Positions 1 through 7,345 of a DNA stretch of 9,665 nucleotides are shown piece by piece. The notes below the pieces were generated by a model. It searched no databases, was not told where the DNA came from, and saw nothing but the letters and a program-made list of their open reading frames with translations. How positions within the stretch are numbered: position 1 is the first letter of the stretch; each line of letters opens with the position of its first letter. The position numbers were made by a program, and so were the translations under genes. Where the stretch lies: contig JBDREF010000233.1 of assembly GCA_043820045.1 (NCBI GenBank), forward strand, positions 1-9,665, in the 5' to 3' direction. The DNA is from JBDREF01 sp043820045. Its GTDB lineage: Bacteria > Planctomycetota > Phycisphaerae > Sedimentisphaerales > Anaerobacaceae.

Positions 1-2553
1 TATCTTGCCCAGAATGGCAGCAACGTCGTGGTTGAACTCGATGGAGATCCAGGGAACGACACTCCTGACGTCCAGAATAGCAGCCTGATTAATGCCGGAA
101 AGGGCGGGACGATAGTCCTTGCCGCAGGCGACACCTTTTCCAGGGCCATCAGGAATAGCGGCTGGCTCGTCGCATCATCCGGCACGATAGCGGCCCACGC
201 CGCACGCGTCGAGAATCGGGGCGTGATCCACGCAAGCGCCAGTCTCAGCGCCGATGGCGACGGCGGCAAAGTCGTCCTCAGCGGCCTGGAAGAAGTCAAA
301 ATAACTTCGCCCGAGAATTACGTCCAGGCAAACGCCGGACTCAACGGTGACGGCGGCACTATAACCCTGCAATCAGAAGGGACCGTCACGATAGGTGCCG
401 GCACATTCGTCTCGGCCGCCGGTGGAAGCGCAAGCGGCGACGGCGGCTCAATTAACATCACCGCAGAGGATTTCTCCATTACCGGAATGGTTGACGCTTC
501 GCCACAAAACAAAGATTACGAACCCGGCAAGCTGGAGATTCATACGACGACAGCTACTATCGCAAACGGCGCGAACACAGGCGCCACCGACACCATCTAC
601 GAGCAGGACATTGAGAATTGGGGAGCCAAAGGCACGGGTGTGGACGTCTACGCAAGCCGCCTGATAACCGTAAACAACATTGTGGACGACGAAATCAAGG
701 GTCGCTACGGCGATTTTGGATTACATGCAACCGGAGGCGACGGCATGGTCTGGTTCCAGGACACCGGCGATACCATTAGCACGACCCTCGGCGATATCAC
801 CATGACCGCGGGCGGACCAGGCATCATAGCCGGAAGCATGGAGACCGGCAAAGACGTCTCCGATGCGAGACCCACTCCGGGCGCGATTACCCTGACCACC
901 TCCGAGGGAGGTGACATCAGAGTAGAGAATCTGACTATCAAGAGCGGCTGGGGCCTGGCTGAAATCAACGTCGATGCCGCCGGCGACCTGACGGTCAACG
1001 GCGACGTTACCGTCGGAAGGGATTCCCCGATTCAGAACGTGCCGGGCGGCCACGATGCCGAAGCTGCAATACTTCTCAAGGCCGGTGACAACGTTGTCCT
1101 GAACGGCGATGTCTATGCCGCTTCCCAGGGCACAGACGATGTCTTCGACAACGTAACCAAATCCCATATCGGCATCTTCTCGGGTACCAACGAGTTCGGC
1201 TATGGCGATATGACAATAAACGGAGACCTGGTTGCCATCGCAAAGGCTTCGAGCAACGGGACTTCCGAAGCGACGATAGAAGTGGGTGCATGGGGTTCGC
1301 TTACATGGGGTCCCGATGCGGCTCCTCCGGTTGCCGACGCCGACCGCGTTGCCGTGACCGCGGAGGATTATACGTCTATCGAAGACGCCAGCAACACCGG
1401 AGACACTGCAAAAATAATCATAAACGAACAGGGTAATGTACCTTTGCTTAAGGGTTTCCCCGATTTTGCCGAATCGCACATGAACACCATTATCAACGGC
1501 GATGTTGTCGCCAACGATTACGACCCGGACGGCGACACGATTACGGCGACATTGGTTACCGATGTAGCTCACGGTACTTTGACATTGAATTCTAACGGTA
1601 CCTACAGCTATAAGCCGGACGCCGGCTATGTGGGCACCGACAGTTTCACGTATATGGCCTCCGACGGTGTCGGCACGAGCGGCCCGGTCGTGGTTACCAT
1701 CACCCTGACCAATACACTGCCCATCCTGGCTCCCGACGTGGCGACGACGCCTGCTCGCACGGCCGTAATTATCAACGTTCTGGCTAACGACTCCGACCCG
1801 GACGGCGATCTGCTCACAGCGGCTCTCGTCAGCGGACCGACACACGGCGGCGTGGTTCTAAACGCAGACGGCACTTTCACTTACTACCCGGGAGACAGCT
1901 TTACCGGGCAGGACAGCTTCGTATATTCGGCCACCGACGGCCAAACAGGGGCCGCGCTCGGACAGACGACAGTGACTATTACCATAGGCTCCGGCGGAAC
2001 GCCGCCTGCGCCGCCCCTCCCATCGCTGGGAACGCCGCCTGCGCCCGGTCTGGCGAGAGTGGAGTTCGAGGTCTCGGGTTGCCCGGCTCTGGTCAAGTGG
2101 ACCGCCCAGGAGATTGGCGTCAGTGAGAAAGTGTTAGCGATCTGGATTGGAAGCGCAATGGGCACCGCCGGCGACATACAGCCGTGCGATGCGTGCGCGA
2201 GGTTCAAGGCGGCGGCCGAAATTCTGCAGGATGCCGATGGAACCTATGCACGTGCTCTGGCGCAGGTGGTCAACGAGTTTGCTTCCAACGTCGCACCGCC
2301 GACCGAGGAACAGATGGCGTCAATCGCCGATGCGATATCACGCGGCGCCGAGGCCGGCACCCATTATGCAGTAGCCGGAAAATATCTCGATGCTCTGGCG
2401 ACGTATATCGGCATATTGAACGACACAATGGACTTCTCGGTGGCAGAGGCCATAGAGTTTGCCACGCAGAAGTATGTAGCGCCGCTGGCCCAGCGTGGAA
2501 ATCTCGGCGCCGCGGCCTTCATCGTCGCCAGATTGACCGCTCTGAGAGGATAG
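1..2553 (+). CDS. Filamentous-haemagglutinin-like exoprotein with two cadherin-like domains (5' partial)
   Basis: This is the C-terminal part of a large surface or secreted protein. The reading frame is open through base 1, so the GTG at 28 is only an internal codon. Residues below count from that GTG. Residues 1 to about 430 are rich in Gly, Asn, Thr and Val with recurring GDGG turns (77-80, 107-110, 137-140) and 'NGDV' turns, as in the right-handed beta-helix of filamentous haemagglutinin family proteins. Two cadherin/VCBS-like domains follow, at about 475-562 and 565-653. Each has an 'ND-x-DPDGD' calcium-binding-type motif (496-503, 587-594) and a D-S-F-x-Y strand. A Pro-rich linker (654-674) leads to a helical C-terminal module (675-841) with C685 and a CxxC at 720/723. 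The role is probably adhesion or cell-surface structure. The N-terminal secretion signal is outside the window, so the export route is unknown. A hairpin terminator follows. Confidence 0.85.
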   Translation, partial: YLAQNGSNVVVELDGDPGNDTPDVQNSSLINAGKGGTIVLAAGDTFSRAIRNSGWLVASSGTIAAHAARVENRGVIHASASLSADGDGGKVVLSGLEEVKITSPENYVQANAGLNGDGGTITLQSEGTVTIGAGTFVSAAGGSASGDGGSINITAEDFSITGMVDASPQNKDYEPGKLEIHTTTATIANGANTGATDTIYEQDIENWGAKGTGVDVYASRLITVNNIVDDEIKGRYGDFGLHATGGDGMVWFQDTGDTISTTLGDITMTAGGPGIIAGSMETGKDVSDARPTPGAITLTTSEGGDIRVENLTIKSGWGLAEINVDAAGDLTVNGDVTVGRDSPIQNVPGGHDAEAAILLKAGDNVVLNGDVYAASQGTDDVFDNVTKSHIGIFSGTNEFGYGDMTINGDLVAIAKASSNGTSEATIEVGAWGSLTWGPDAAPPVADADRVAVTAEDYTSIEDASNTGDTAKIIINEQGNVPLLKGFPDFAESHMNTIINGDVVANDYDPDGDTITATLVTDVAHGTLTLNSNGTYSYKPDAGYVGTDSFTYMASDGVGTSGPVVVTITLTNTLPILAPDVATTPARTAVIINVLANDSDPDGDLLTAALVSGPTHGGVVLNADGTFTYYPGDSFTGQDSFVYSATDGQTGAALGQTTVTITIGSGGTPPAPPLPSLGTPPAPGLARVEFEVSGCPALVKWTAQEIGVSEKVLAIWIGSAMGTAGDIQPCDACARFKAAAEILQDADGTYARALAQVVNEFASNVAPPTEEQMASIADAISRGAEAGTHYAVAGKYLDALATYIGILNDTMDFSVAEAIEFATQKYVAPLAQRGNLGAAAFIVARLTALRG
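1996..2045 (+). repeat. 17-bp direct repeat in the Pro-rich linker
   Basis: The 17-mer GGAACGCCGCCTGCGCC occurs identically at 1996-2012 and 2029-2045, with starts 33 bp apart. The period is in frame (11 codons), so it duplicates the peptide GTPPAP in the linker between the second cadherin-like domain and the C-terminal module of the exoprotein. It looks like a small in-frame linker expansion and not a mobile element. Confidence 0.8.
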
Positions 2554-2584
2554 CAAGCAGCCTGAAATTTTGCTTACGATGTTT

Positions 2585-2634
2585 AAAGTTGCCGTCAGGT
2601 TCCATTATACCTTCCCTGACGGCAACTTTTCTTT
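2585..2634 (+). terminator. Rho-independent terminator after the exoprotein gene
   Basis: A perfect 15-bp stem pairs 2585-2599 with 2615-2629 across a 15-nt loop. It is followed by the T-rich run TTTTCTTT (its first bases overlap the stem end). It lies 31 bp after the exoprotein stop codon. The converging enolase-family gene ends at 2744, so the hairpin may also stop transcription from the right. On the minus strand the tract after the stem is only a short TTTAAA, so it would be weaker in that direction. The rest of 2554-2743 shows no gene. Confidence 0.85.
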
Positions 2635-2743
2635 CAAGGCCGTAAGCTCCCCCATTATGAATAGTCTTTCTCGCACTTGCCGCGCCGGTACGAAATCCGC
2701 CCGGGAATCATAACGATCAAATCATCATTCTTTGTTCTGTGGA

Positions 2744-4009
2744 CTATCCTTTGACCGCTTCATGCTTTTCAATGAAATCCGGGGCAATCTCCACACCTAA
2801 ACCCGGACCGGTGGGGACTGTGATCTTTCCATCCACCACTGACAGGGGCGATGTTTTACATTCAAATTGTACATTCGTGTTCAATCCTTTGAATTCATGA
2901 TGGGCAGATGCGTTGGGAAGGGCGGATACGAAGTGAATCATATAGAGATATCCGAGCCCTCCACCGGACATATGCGGAGTACAAACCTTTCCGAACGCCT
3001 GTGCCATGCGTGCCACCTTCATCGAACGAATCATGCCGCCAAAATAATAGTTGTCAGGTTGAACAATCTGGAGCCCGTCATTGGCGATAAGCCAGCGAAA
3101 GCCGTGCAGGCTGTATTCCTGTTCGCCGCCTGCAATTGGAATGGTCAGTGCATCGGCAACCTGTTTGGTCTCTTCATACCAGTCGAAAAGAACAGGTTCC
3201 TCGAAGAAACCGTAGCCGTACTCTTCCAATAACTTGCCGACCCGTATCGCCTCATCCACCGAATAAAAGCCGTTTGCATCGGCATACAAAGCCATTTCAT
3301 CGCCAAATGTCTTGCGGATTAGCGGAATGATTTTTTCGGTTCTTCCTTTGGGACCCACGGCGTGAATGTCCTTTGTCATGAACATAAGCCCGCCGACTTT
3401 AATCTTAAGTGCGTGGGCATTGTATTCCGCGACGTCCCTTTTTATCAGTTCCAGGGACTCGGCCACCGGTTTTTCACGGTATTCCGTGGCCTGGTACACT
3501 GTAACTCGTGGGTGATGGATTTCTCCGATCAACCGGCCGATGGACTTGCCCGCAATACGGCCCAGCATATCGAGAATCGCAAACTCGATGGTGGCAAGAG
3601 GTATGCCGAGCGCCATGCCGCTCAATCTGAAATTGAGGTTGTATATGTACACTTTTTCAAGCAGCAGATCCAGGTCGCGTGCGTCCTTGCCGATAAAGAA
3701 AGGTTTCAACACATTGACAAAAATCGGATAGAGCGAATTCAGCCCGCTGTGACCGACCGAAATGCCTTCTGCACCGTCGGAAGAACGTACCCGGCACAGG
3801 AAGTTCCCCCTGTAACGAAGCAATTCGAGGGTTTCGATAATCACCGGAGCGGTAAACAGATCCTTTTTCAGTACAGGCTGCTCAAGTATTTCATCGAGCC
3901 GGGTGTAATCGGGTCTCCGGGTTCCTGAACCGTCGCATGAGCGCGGCCATGCGGCGGCAAGCCCACCAGTAAGGGCGGTACTTATGAATTTTCTACGATT
4001 TGTTCTCAT
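2744..4009 (-). CDS. Tat-exported enolase-superfamily enzyme, mandelate racemase type
   Basis: This 421-aa protein belongs to the mandelate racemase/muconate lactonizing branch of the enolase superfamily, whose members abstract the alpha proton of a carboxylate using a divalent metal, typically as sugar-acid dehydratases, racemases or epimerases. Candidate active-site residues are K202-x-K204 (LKIKV), metal ligands D244 (ADANG), E270 (FEEP) and E296 (GGEQ), and the dyad D319 (QPD) / H346 (TPH). The D-E-E-D-H spacing of 26, 26, 23 and 27 equals that of mandelate racemase (D195, E221, E247, D270, H297), so I infer an intact active site. The N-terminus MRTNRRKFISTALTGG is a twin-arginine signal, although its hydrophobic part is short. 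The frame stays open to an ATG at 4162, but 4009 is preferred: it places the Tat motif at the N-terminus, has AGAAGGTG at 4021-4028 upstream, and lies downstream of a good promoter at 4106-4134. The substrate is unknown. It diverges from the aldo/keto reductase gene. Confidence 0.88.
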   Translation of the reverse strand: MRTNRRKFISTALTGGLAAAWPRSCDGSGTRRPDYTRLDEILEQPVLKKDLFTAPVIIETLELLRYRGNFLCRVRSSDGAEGISVGHSGLNSLYPIFVNVLKPFFIGKDARDLDLLLEKVYIYNLNFRLSGMALGIPLATIEFAILDMLGRIAGKSIGRLIGEIHHPRVTVYQATEYREKPVAESLELIKRDVAEYNAHALKIKVGGLMFMTKDIHAVGPKGRTEKIIPLIRKTFGDEMALYADANGFYSVDEAIRVGKLLEEYGYGFFEEPVLFDWYEETKQVADALTIPIAGGEQEYSLHGFRWLIANDGLQIVQPDNYYFGGMIRSMKVARMAQAFGKVCTPHMSGGGLGYLYMIHFVSALPNASAHHEFKGLNTNVQFECKTSPLSVVDGKITVPTGPGLGVEIAPDFIEKHEAVKG

Positions 4010-4020
4010 GATATAGTTCC

Positions 4021-4028
4021 CACCTTCT
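4021..4028 (-). promoter_or_regulatory. Ribosome binding site deciding the enolase-family start
   Basis: Read on the minus strand this is AGAAGGTG, ending 11 nt before the ATG at 4009. It supports that start over the in-frame ATG at 4162. Confidence 0.55.
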
Positions 4029-4105
4029 GTGACAGTTAAGGACTCAATCGCTCCAAAATATGCTCTGCTGCAATAGCCTGACTCTCTTGCCCGTCGGTTA
4101 GAGTG

Positions 4106-4134
4106 ATTATACTGAAAAGGGGAAAGCGATTCAA
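4106..4134 (-). promoter_or_regulatory. Sigma70-type promoter for the enolase-family gene
   Basis: On the minus strand, TTGAAT (4134-4129) and a perfect TATAAT (4111-4106) are separated by 17 bp. Transcription would start near 4099 and give a leader of about 90 nt before the ATG at 4009. The promoter lies inside the possible N-terminal extension up to 4162, which argues against that longer reading frame. Confidence 0.65.
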
Positions 4135-4276
4135 GGAGAGAAATCAACCCGAGACCGCCCATTGGGACGGCGGCTCATTGGCCTAGGATTGGGCGCGTCC
4201 CCTGTTATCTCTGAGACAGGCAGAGACGTCCCGTATGAGCCACGCGGACAGCCGCCTTCTTGGAAATCCTGCCGGG

Positions 4277-4292
4277 TTTTGCGCTTGCAAAA
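4277..4292. promoter_or_regulatory. Palindrome over the -35 box, candidate operator
   Basis: TTTTGC (4277-4282) and GCAAAA (4287-4292) form a perfect 6-bp inverted repeat around a 4-nt centre. It covers the -35 hexamer TTGCAA (4285-4290) of the aldo/keto reductase promoter. A protein bound here would block RNA polymerase, so a repressor operator is plausible. Operator function is inferred from position only. Confidence 0.35.
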
Positions 4293-4313
4293 TGAGGGGG
4301 GCAAGACTACAAT
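4285..4313 (+). promoter_or_regulatory. Sigma70-type promoter for the aldo/keto reductase gene
   Basis: TTGCAA (4285-4290) and TACAAT (4308-4313) are separated by 17 bp. The -10 box matches consensus at five of six positions and the -35 box at four of six. The predicted start near 4320 gives a leader of about 50 nt ahead of the ATG at 4374. Confidence 0.55.
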
Positions 4314-4358
4314 TGTTGCGATGAAAATTGTGGTTCGAACGAAGAATCAATAGCCGTG

Positions 4359-4365
4359 AAAGGAG
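4359..4365 (+). promoter_or_regulatory. Ribosome binding site deciding the reductase start
   Basis: AAAGGAG lies 8 nt before the ATG at 4374. An in-frame GTG at 4356 would put this site inside the coding region and has no such site of its own, so the ATG is the better start. Confidence 0.75.
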
Positions 4366-4373
4366 CAGCAGAC

Positions 4374-5303
4374 ATGTCCGATCAAATCAGTCATTCTCAA
4401 AACACGAAGTGCGGCTACAGCCGCAGGCAATTCATCAGCAATGCCCTGGCCGGCGCGGGCGTTTTAATGGCGGGCTCGACGTTGTTGCGGGCAGCCGGGA
4501 CAAAGAAGCGGGTGACCGATATTGTTACGTTAGGCAAGACCGGCATCAAGACCACTCGTCTGGCCCAGGGCACGGGGTGGAACGGCTCAGGGCGGTCCTC
4601 GGCGCACACGCGCCTGGGCGAGAAAGCCTTCGACGAGCTTATCCGCCACGACCTCGAGCAAGGCATCCGCTTTATCGATGCGGCCGACCTGTACGGGTCA
4701 CATCCCTATGTACGTCACGCGTTCGAAGGTGCGAAGCGCGAAGACTGCGCCTTCCTCAGCAAGATCTGGCCGCGTCAGGAATTCTGGAACTCTCCCTCCG
4801 GCGGAGCGGAGGAAGAGGTAAACCGGTTCCGCAAGGAACTCGGCATCGATGTACTCGACATATGCCTGATACATTGCATGACGGACGCCGATTGGCCCAG
4901 GACATACGAACGCATCCGCGACGAGCTTTCGGAAATGAAGTCCAAAGGCGCGGTCCGTGCCGTAGGCGTTTCATGTCACGACTTCGGCGCTTTGAAAGTG
5001 GCCGCAACTCATCCTTGGGTCGATGTCGTCCTGGCTCGCATCAATAACGCAGGCAAAGACGCCTACATGGATGCCTCCGTAGAGGAAGTATCCGCGGTGC
5101 TCAAACAGGCCCGGGCCAACGGCAAAGTCGTCCTCGGCATGAAAATCTTCGGCGCTGGCAAGCTGATCCAACCGGCACAGAAGGATGCCTCGCTGAAGTA
5201 CGTGCTCGAAAACGATTTAGTGGACGCTATAACGGTGGGAATGCTCAGCCCCGAGCAGGTGAACGACACCATCGAAAGAATGAACAAGGCGCTCAACGCA
5301 TAG
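4374..5303 (+). CDS. Tat-exported aldo/keto reductase
   Basis: This 309-aa protein has an aldo/keto reductase TIM barrel, a fold that normally reduces carbonyls or oxidises alcohols with NAD(P)H. The catalytic tetrad appears complete: D102 and Y107 (IDAADLYG), K130 (FLSKIW) and H167 (CLIHCMT). Other family blocks are GVS at 198-200 and VLGMKIFGAGKL at 253-264. The N-terminus carries a twin-arginine signal at residues 16-41 (SRRQFISNALAG, then a hydrophobic stretch ending in an Ala-rich site), so the mature enzyme probably acts in the periplasm. The usual C-terminal basic motif that grips the 2'-phosphate of NADPH is not evident; the matching stretch reads TVGMLSPEQVND. Cofactor choice is therefore uncertain, and any cofactor would have to be loaded before Tat export. 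It is divergent from the enolase-family enzyme, has its own promoter, and its Tat motif closely resembles that of its neighbour. No clear terminator follows in 5304-5427. Confidence 0.87.
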   Translation: MSDQISHSQNTKCGYSRRQFISNALAGAGVLMAGSTLLRAAGTKKRVTDIVTLGKTGIKTTRLAQGTGWNGSGRSSAHTRLGEKAFDELIRHDLEQGIRFIDAADLYGSHPYVRHAFEGAKREDCAFLSKIWPRQEFWNSPSGGAEEEVNRFRKELGIDVLDICLIHCMTDADWPRTYERIRDELSEMKSKGAVRAVGVSCHDFGALKVAATHPWVDVVLARINNAGKDAYMDASVEEVSAVLKQARANGKVVLGMKIFGAGKLIQPAQKDASLKYVLENDLVDAITVGMLSPEQVNDTIERMNKALNA

Positions 5304-5427
5304 ACCGCCGCCAGAGCCATCCTTGCCACTGCTAAAGTTGACTTACCGGTCTTCACAGGCCGTCGTCAAAGCCAACATATTGGGATGCCCTATCATGGCT
5401 GGTGTGTCCCTGTTCGCCCGTTCCGGT

Positions 5428-6939
5428 TCAATGCTCGAATCTCAATTTGTAGTTTTTCACGCAACTACTATCAGGTGCTTTGGCAGGATTTTGCAGGAAT
5501 TCGAGCATCATAGGAAGTACGCATTCACCGGCGTTATCGAATGCGGAGTGTGGAACTCCGTCGAAGCGGAAGATATGGCAATTATTCAGATGCTTCTTCA
5601 TAACGGCGTCATACTTCGCCGGAATCACAGGGTCATACATACCATTAAGAACCAGCACCGGGACATTGCATTGTTCTTGGTATTGAATTCTTTTTGGGTC
5701 TATCCCCGGAATATTCCATATCTCCTTAACCTGTAATTCGTACTCTCCGCCGAGCCCGGAGCTTGTAACGCCTTTGGCAAAAACCGAATAGGCCGGATCT
5801 ATTTTGATGTCTGAATACGAATAATTACCCGCCTCGCTCAGAAAGATGGTATGTCCCAGGCCGTCGGCAAAATAGCTCGGCGTCAGCATTGAGGCGGCAT
5901 ACTCTTTTACATCACTGTAGTCCCCGGCAAGAATCTTATCGATCAGATGCGGTATTTGCGTCGTATAATACATCGACATGGCAACAAATCCTGCCATTCG
6001 ATACCCATTCAATACGTAACGGATTTCTTTGCCTGCCTCCGGATCGCTTATCGGAATCGTGACAGGATTTTGATTGAGTGAATTAAGGAGTTTCAGGAAT
6101 CGTTTTTCCAAATCGGGATATGCTGATCTACAATCAGGGTCATTACTACATTCCTCAAAATACCGCTTCAATACTTGAATGAAATTAGGCGCCATGTCTC
6201 TGAGAATTGTAGGGTCTATGGGTAATCCGGCATCCATAATGACGCAGCGCACACGTTCCGGATAGTCACGTATTACGTGGTGGGCCACCAGGGTGCCGGC
6301 GGATGAGCCGACGATATTGAATTTATCATATCCAAGTCCTGTCATAATCAGAGCAATATCAGCGGCTGTTTCAACATTATTGAATGCGGATAGATCTATC
6401 CCCTCTCTCAAAAAGCGATATTGAGATGCTTTCAAGGCCTTCTGAATAATCACTCTTGTTTCTTCAGGGTTGAGGTTCTTTTCCATCATAGACTTGCGGG
6501 CTTCGAACACTTCTTTACACATCAGGAACGGTTTCGAATAACGCAAACCTCGCAATTCAATTATCACAATATCCCTGTCCGGCAAAATGACTTGTCCTAA
6601 CATAGCTGCGATGTCAGGCACAAAATTGTCCATATTGGATTTTCCCGGCCCGCTTGTATTCATTACAATGGGATCGGCAGCATGTTGCTCGTTGTAGCTG
6701 GGAAATATCGCTACCGCTAATTGCAGGGTTCTGCCGTTGGATTTCTCATGAAACTCAGGAACAGTAACATACCCGAACTTGAAATTCTCACCTAAAACCA
6801 GTCCTTCAGGCAGAGGGAATGGACAAGGGGCCTCTTCGAACTTCCCAATTTCTTCATTAATGGCTTGCCCCTCGGTTGCCGGAATGAAGATTAGTAATAG
6901 TACAAGACTCAGCATCATGGAAATTCTGCAGTTGTTCAT
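5428..6939 (-). CDS. Secreted alpha/beta hydrolase, S33 tripeptidyl-aminopeptidase-like
   Basis: This 503-aa protein fits the S33 tripeptidyl/prolyl aminopeptidase-like family of alpha/beta hydrolases. Residues 1-26 form a Sec signal: a short n-region, the hydrophobic run MMLSLVLLLIFIP, and probable cleavage after GQA. The oxyanion-hole segment is SGPGKS (96-101), and ELRGLRYSKP (128-137) stands where relatives have D-x-RG-x-G-x-S. The nucleophile elbow is GSSAG with S213, the acid is probably D436 (MYDPVIP) and the base H464 (VPHSAF), the last two in a TAP-like C-terminal domain. Cysteines at 264/270 and 424/454 could form disulfides outside the cytoplasm. AAAAGGAG at 6943-6950 precedes the ATG, but only 3 nt separate them, which is short. 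The gene is more AT-rich than its neighbours. Substrate (peptide, ester or other) is unknown. It is monocistronic, convergent with the reductase gene and divergent from the SUMF1 lipoprotein gene. Confidence 0.85.
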   Translation of the reverse strand: MNNCRISMMLSLVLLLIFIPATEGQAINEEIGKFEEAPCPFPLPEGLVLGENFKFGYVTVPEFHEKSNGRTLQLAVAIFPSYNEQHAADPIVMNTSGPGKSNMDNFVPDIAAMLGQVILPDRDIVIIELRGLRYSKPFLMCKEVFEARKSMMEKNLNPEETRVIIQKALKASQYRFLREGIDLSAFNNVETAADIALIMTGLGYDKFNIVGSSAGTLVAHHVIRDYPERVRCVIMDAGLPIDPTILRDMAPNFIQVLKRYFEECSNDPDCRSAYPDLEKRFLKLLNSLNQNPVTIPISDPEAGKEIRYVLNGYRMAGFVAMSMYYTTQIPHLIDKILAGDYSDVKEYAASMLTPSYFADGLGHTIFLSEAGNYSYSDIKIDPAYSVFAKGVTSSGLGGEYELQVKEIWNIPGIDPKRIQYQEQCNVPVLVLNGMYDPVIPAKYDAVMKKHLNNCHIFRFDGVPHSAFDNAGECVLPMMLEFLQNPAKAPDSSCVKNYKLRFEH

Positions 6940-6961
6940 AATCTCCTTTTTGTAAATACGA

Positions 6962-7024
6962 ACTGTAACTTACGCCTTTGATTTTTTGGACAGTTTACAA
7001 TTAAATTGTTACTGTTTCATTACG
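6962..7024. promoter_or_regulatory. Palindrome and short repeats, candidate operator cluster
   Basis: ACAATTAAATTGT at 6997-7009 is a perfect palindrome around one central base. It is flanked by CAGT (6991-6994) and ACTG (7011-7014), which extend the symmetry with a one-base offset. ACTGTAACTTACG (6962-6974) and ACTGTTTCATTACG (7011-7024) are near-direct repeats about 49 bp apart. This placement between divergent genes suits a regulator site, but it is AT-rich and chance is not excluded. Confidence 0.3.
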
Positions 7025-7339
7025 ATTCTGTACTTTTCTTATTACTTTTTACCTGCATTCGATATGGACGCTCCTGCCCTGTATAGAACATCAACCCGCA
7101 CATAACACTTTATGCTGTCTCCCCGGCAAACGCGTGAATATTATATGCAGGCTGACGTAATAGGGACAGACTCAATCCTGTTCCGCACGGCGGTTGCTGT
7201 TTCATTTCGCATTGTGGATCGCATGAGATTTTTTCTATTTGTTTCTTATTTAGATTGCGCTCGGCCGAAGTTTTGTTTAAGATTGCCTTGGATGAGCAAA
7301 AAAGACAGAAATCCAGTACATGGCAACTTAGCTTTCGTC

Positions 7340-7345
7340 AGAGGT
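7340..7345 (+). promoter_or_regulatory. Ribosome binding site deciding the lipoprotein start
   Basis: AGAGGT lies 6 nt before the ATG at 7352. It supports this start, which opens directly into a lipoprotein signal, over the in-frame ATG at 7112. Confidence 0.5.

Larger units (their letters stand above)
4010..4373. other. Divergent intergenic control region
   Basis: This gap of about 360 bp separates the two divergent Tat-signal enzyme genes. It holds one outward promoter for each gene (4106-4134 on minus, 4285-4313 on plus) and a palindrome at 4277-4292 over the plus-strand -35 box. The stretch between the two promoters, about 4135-4276, has no recognisable gene. A 63-codon frame at 4162-4353 has no ribosome binding site or protein character. 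The region could bind a shared regulator, but no regulator gene is in the window. Confidence 0.6.

Noticed and set aside
721..1845. A 374-codon open frame on the minus strand opposite the exoprotein gene
   Set aside because: It is antisense to well-formed beta-helix and cadherin-like domains, has no ribosome site, and its Arg/Val/Gly/Asp-heavy sequence follows from the opposite strand's repeats.
3362..3928. A 188-codon open frame on the plus strand
   Set aside because: It lies opposite the enolase-family gene, whose active-site residues are intact with exact spacing. The plus-strand product shows no family features.
4010..4162. A 51-residue N-terminal extension of the enolase-family protein
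   Set aside because: It would bury the twin-arginine signal, and it contains the TTGAAT/TATAAT promoter for the gene itself.
5304..5427. A possible terminator between the reductase and hydrolase genes
   Set aside because: TTGAC and GTCAA near 5340-5370 could pair, but the inner bases do not extend the stem and no T-tract follows on either strand.
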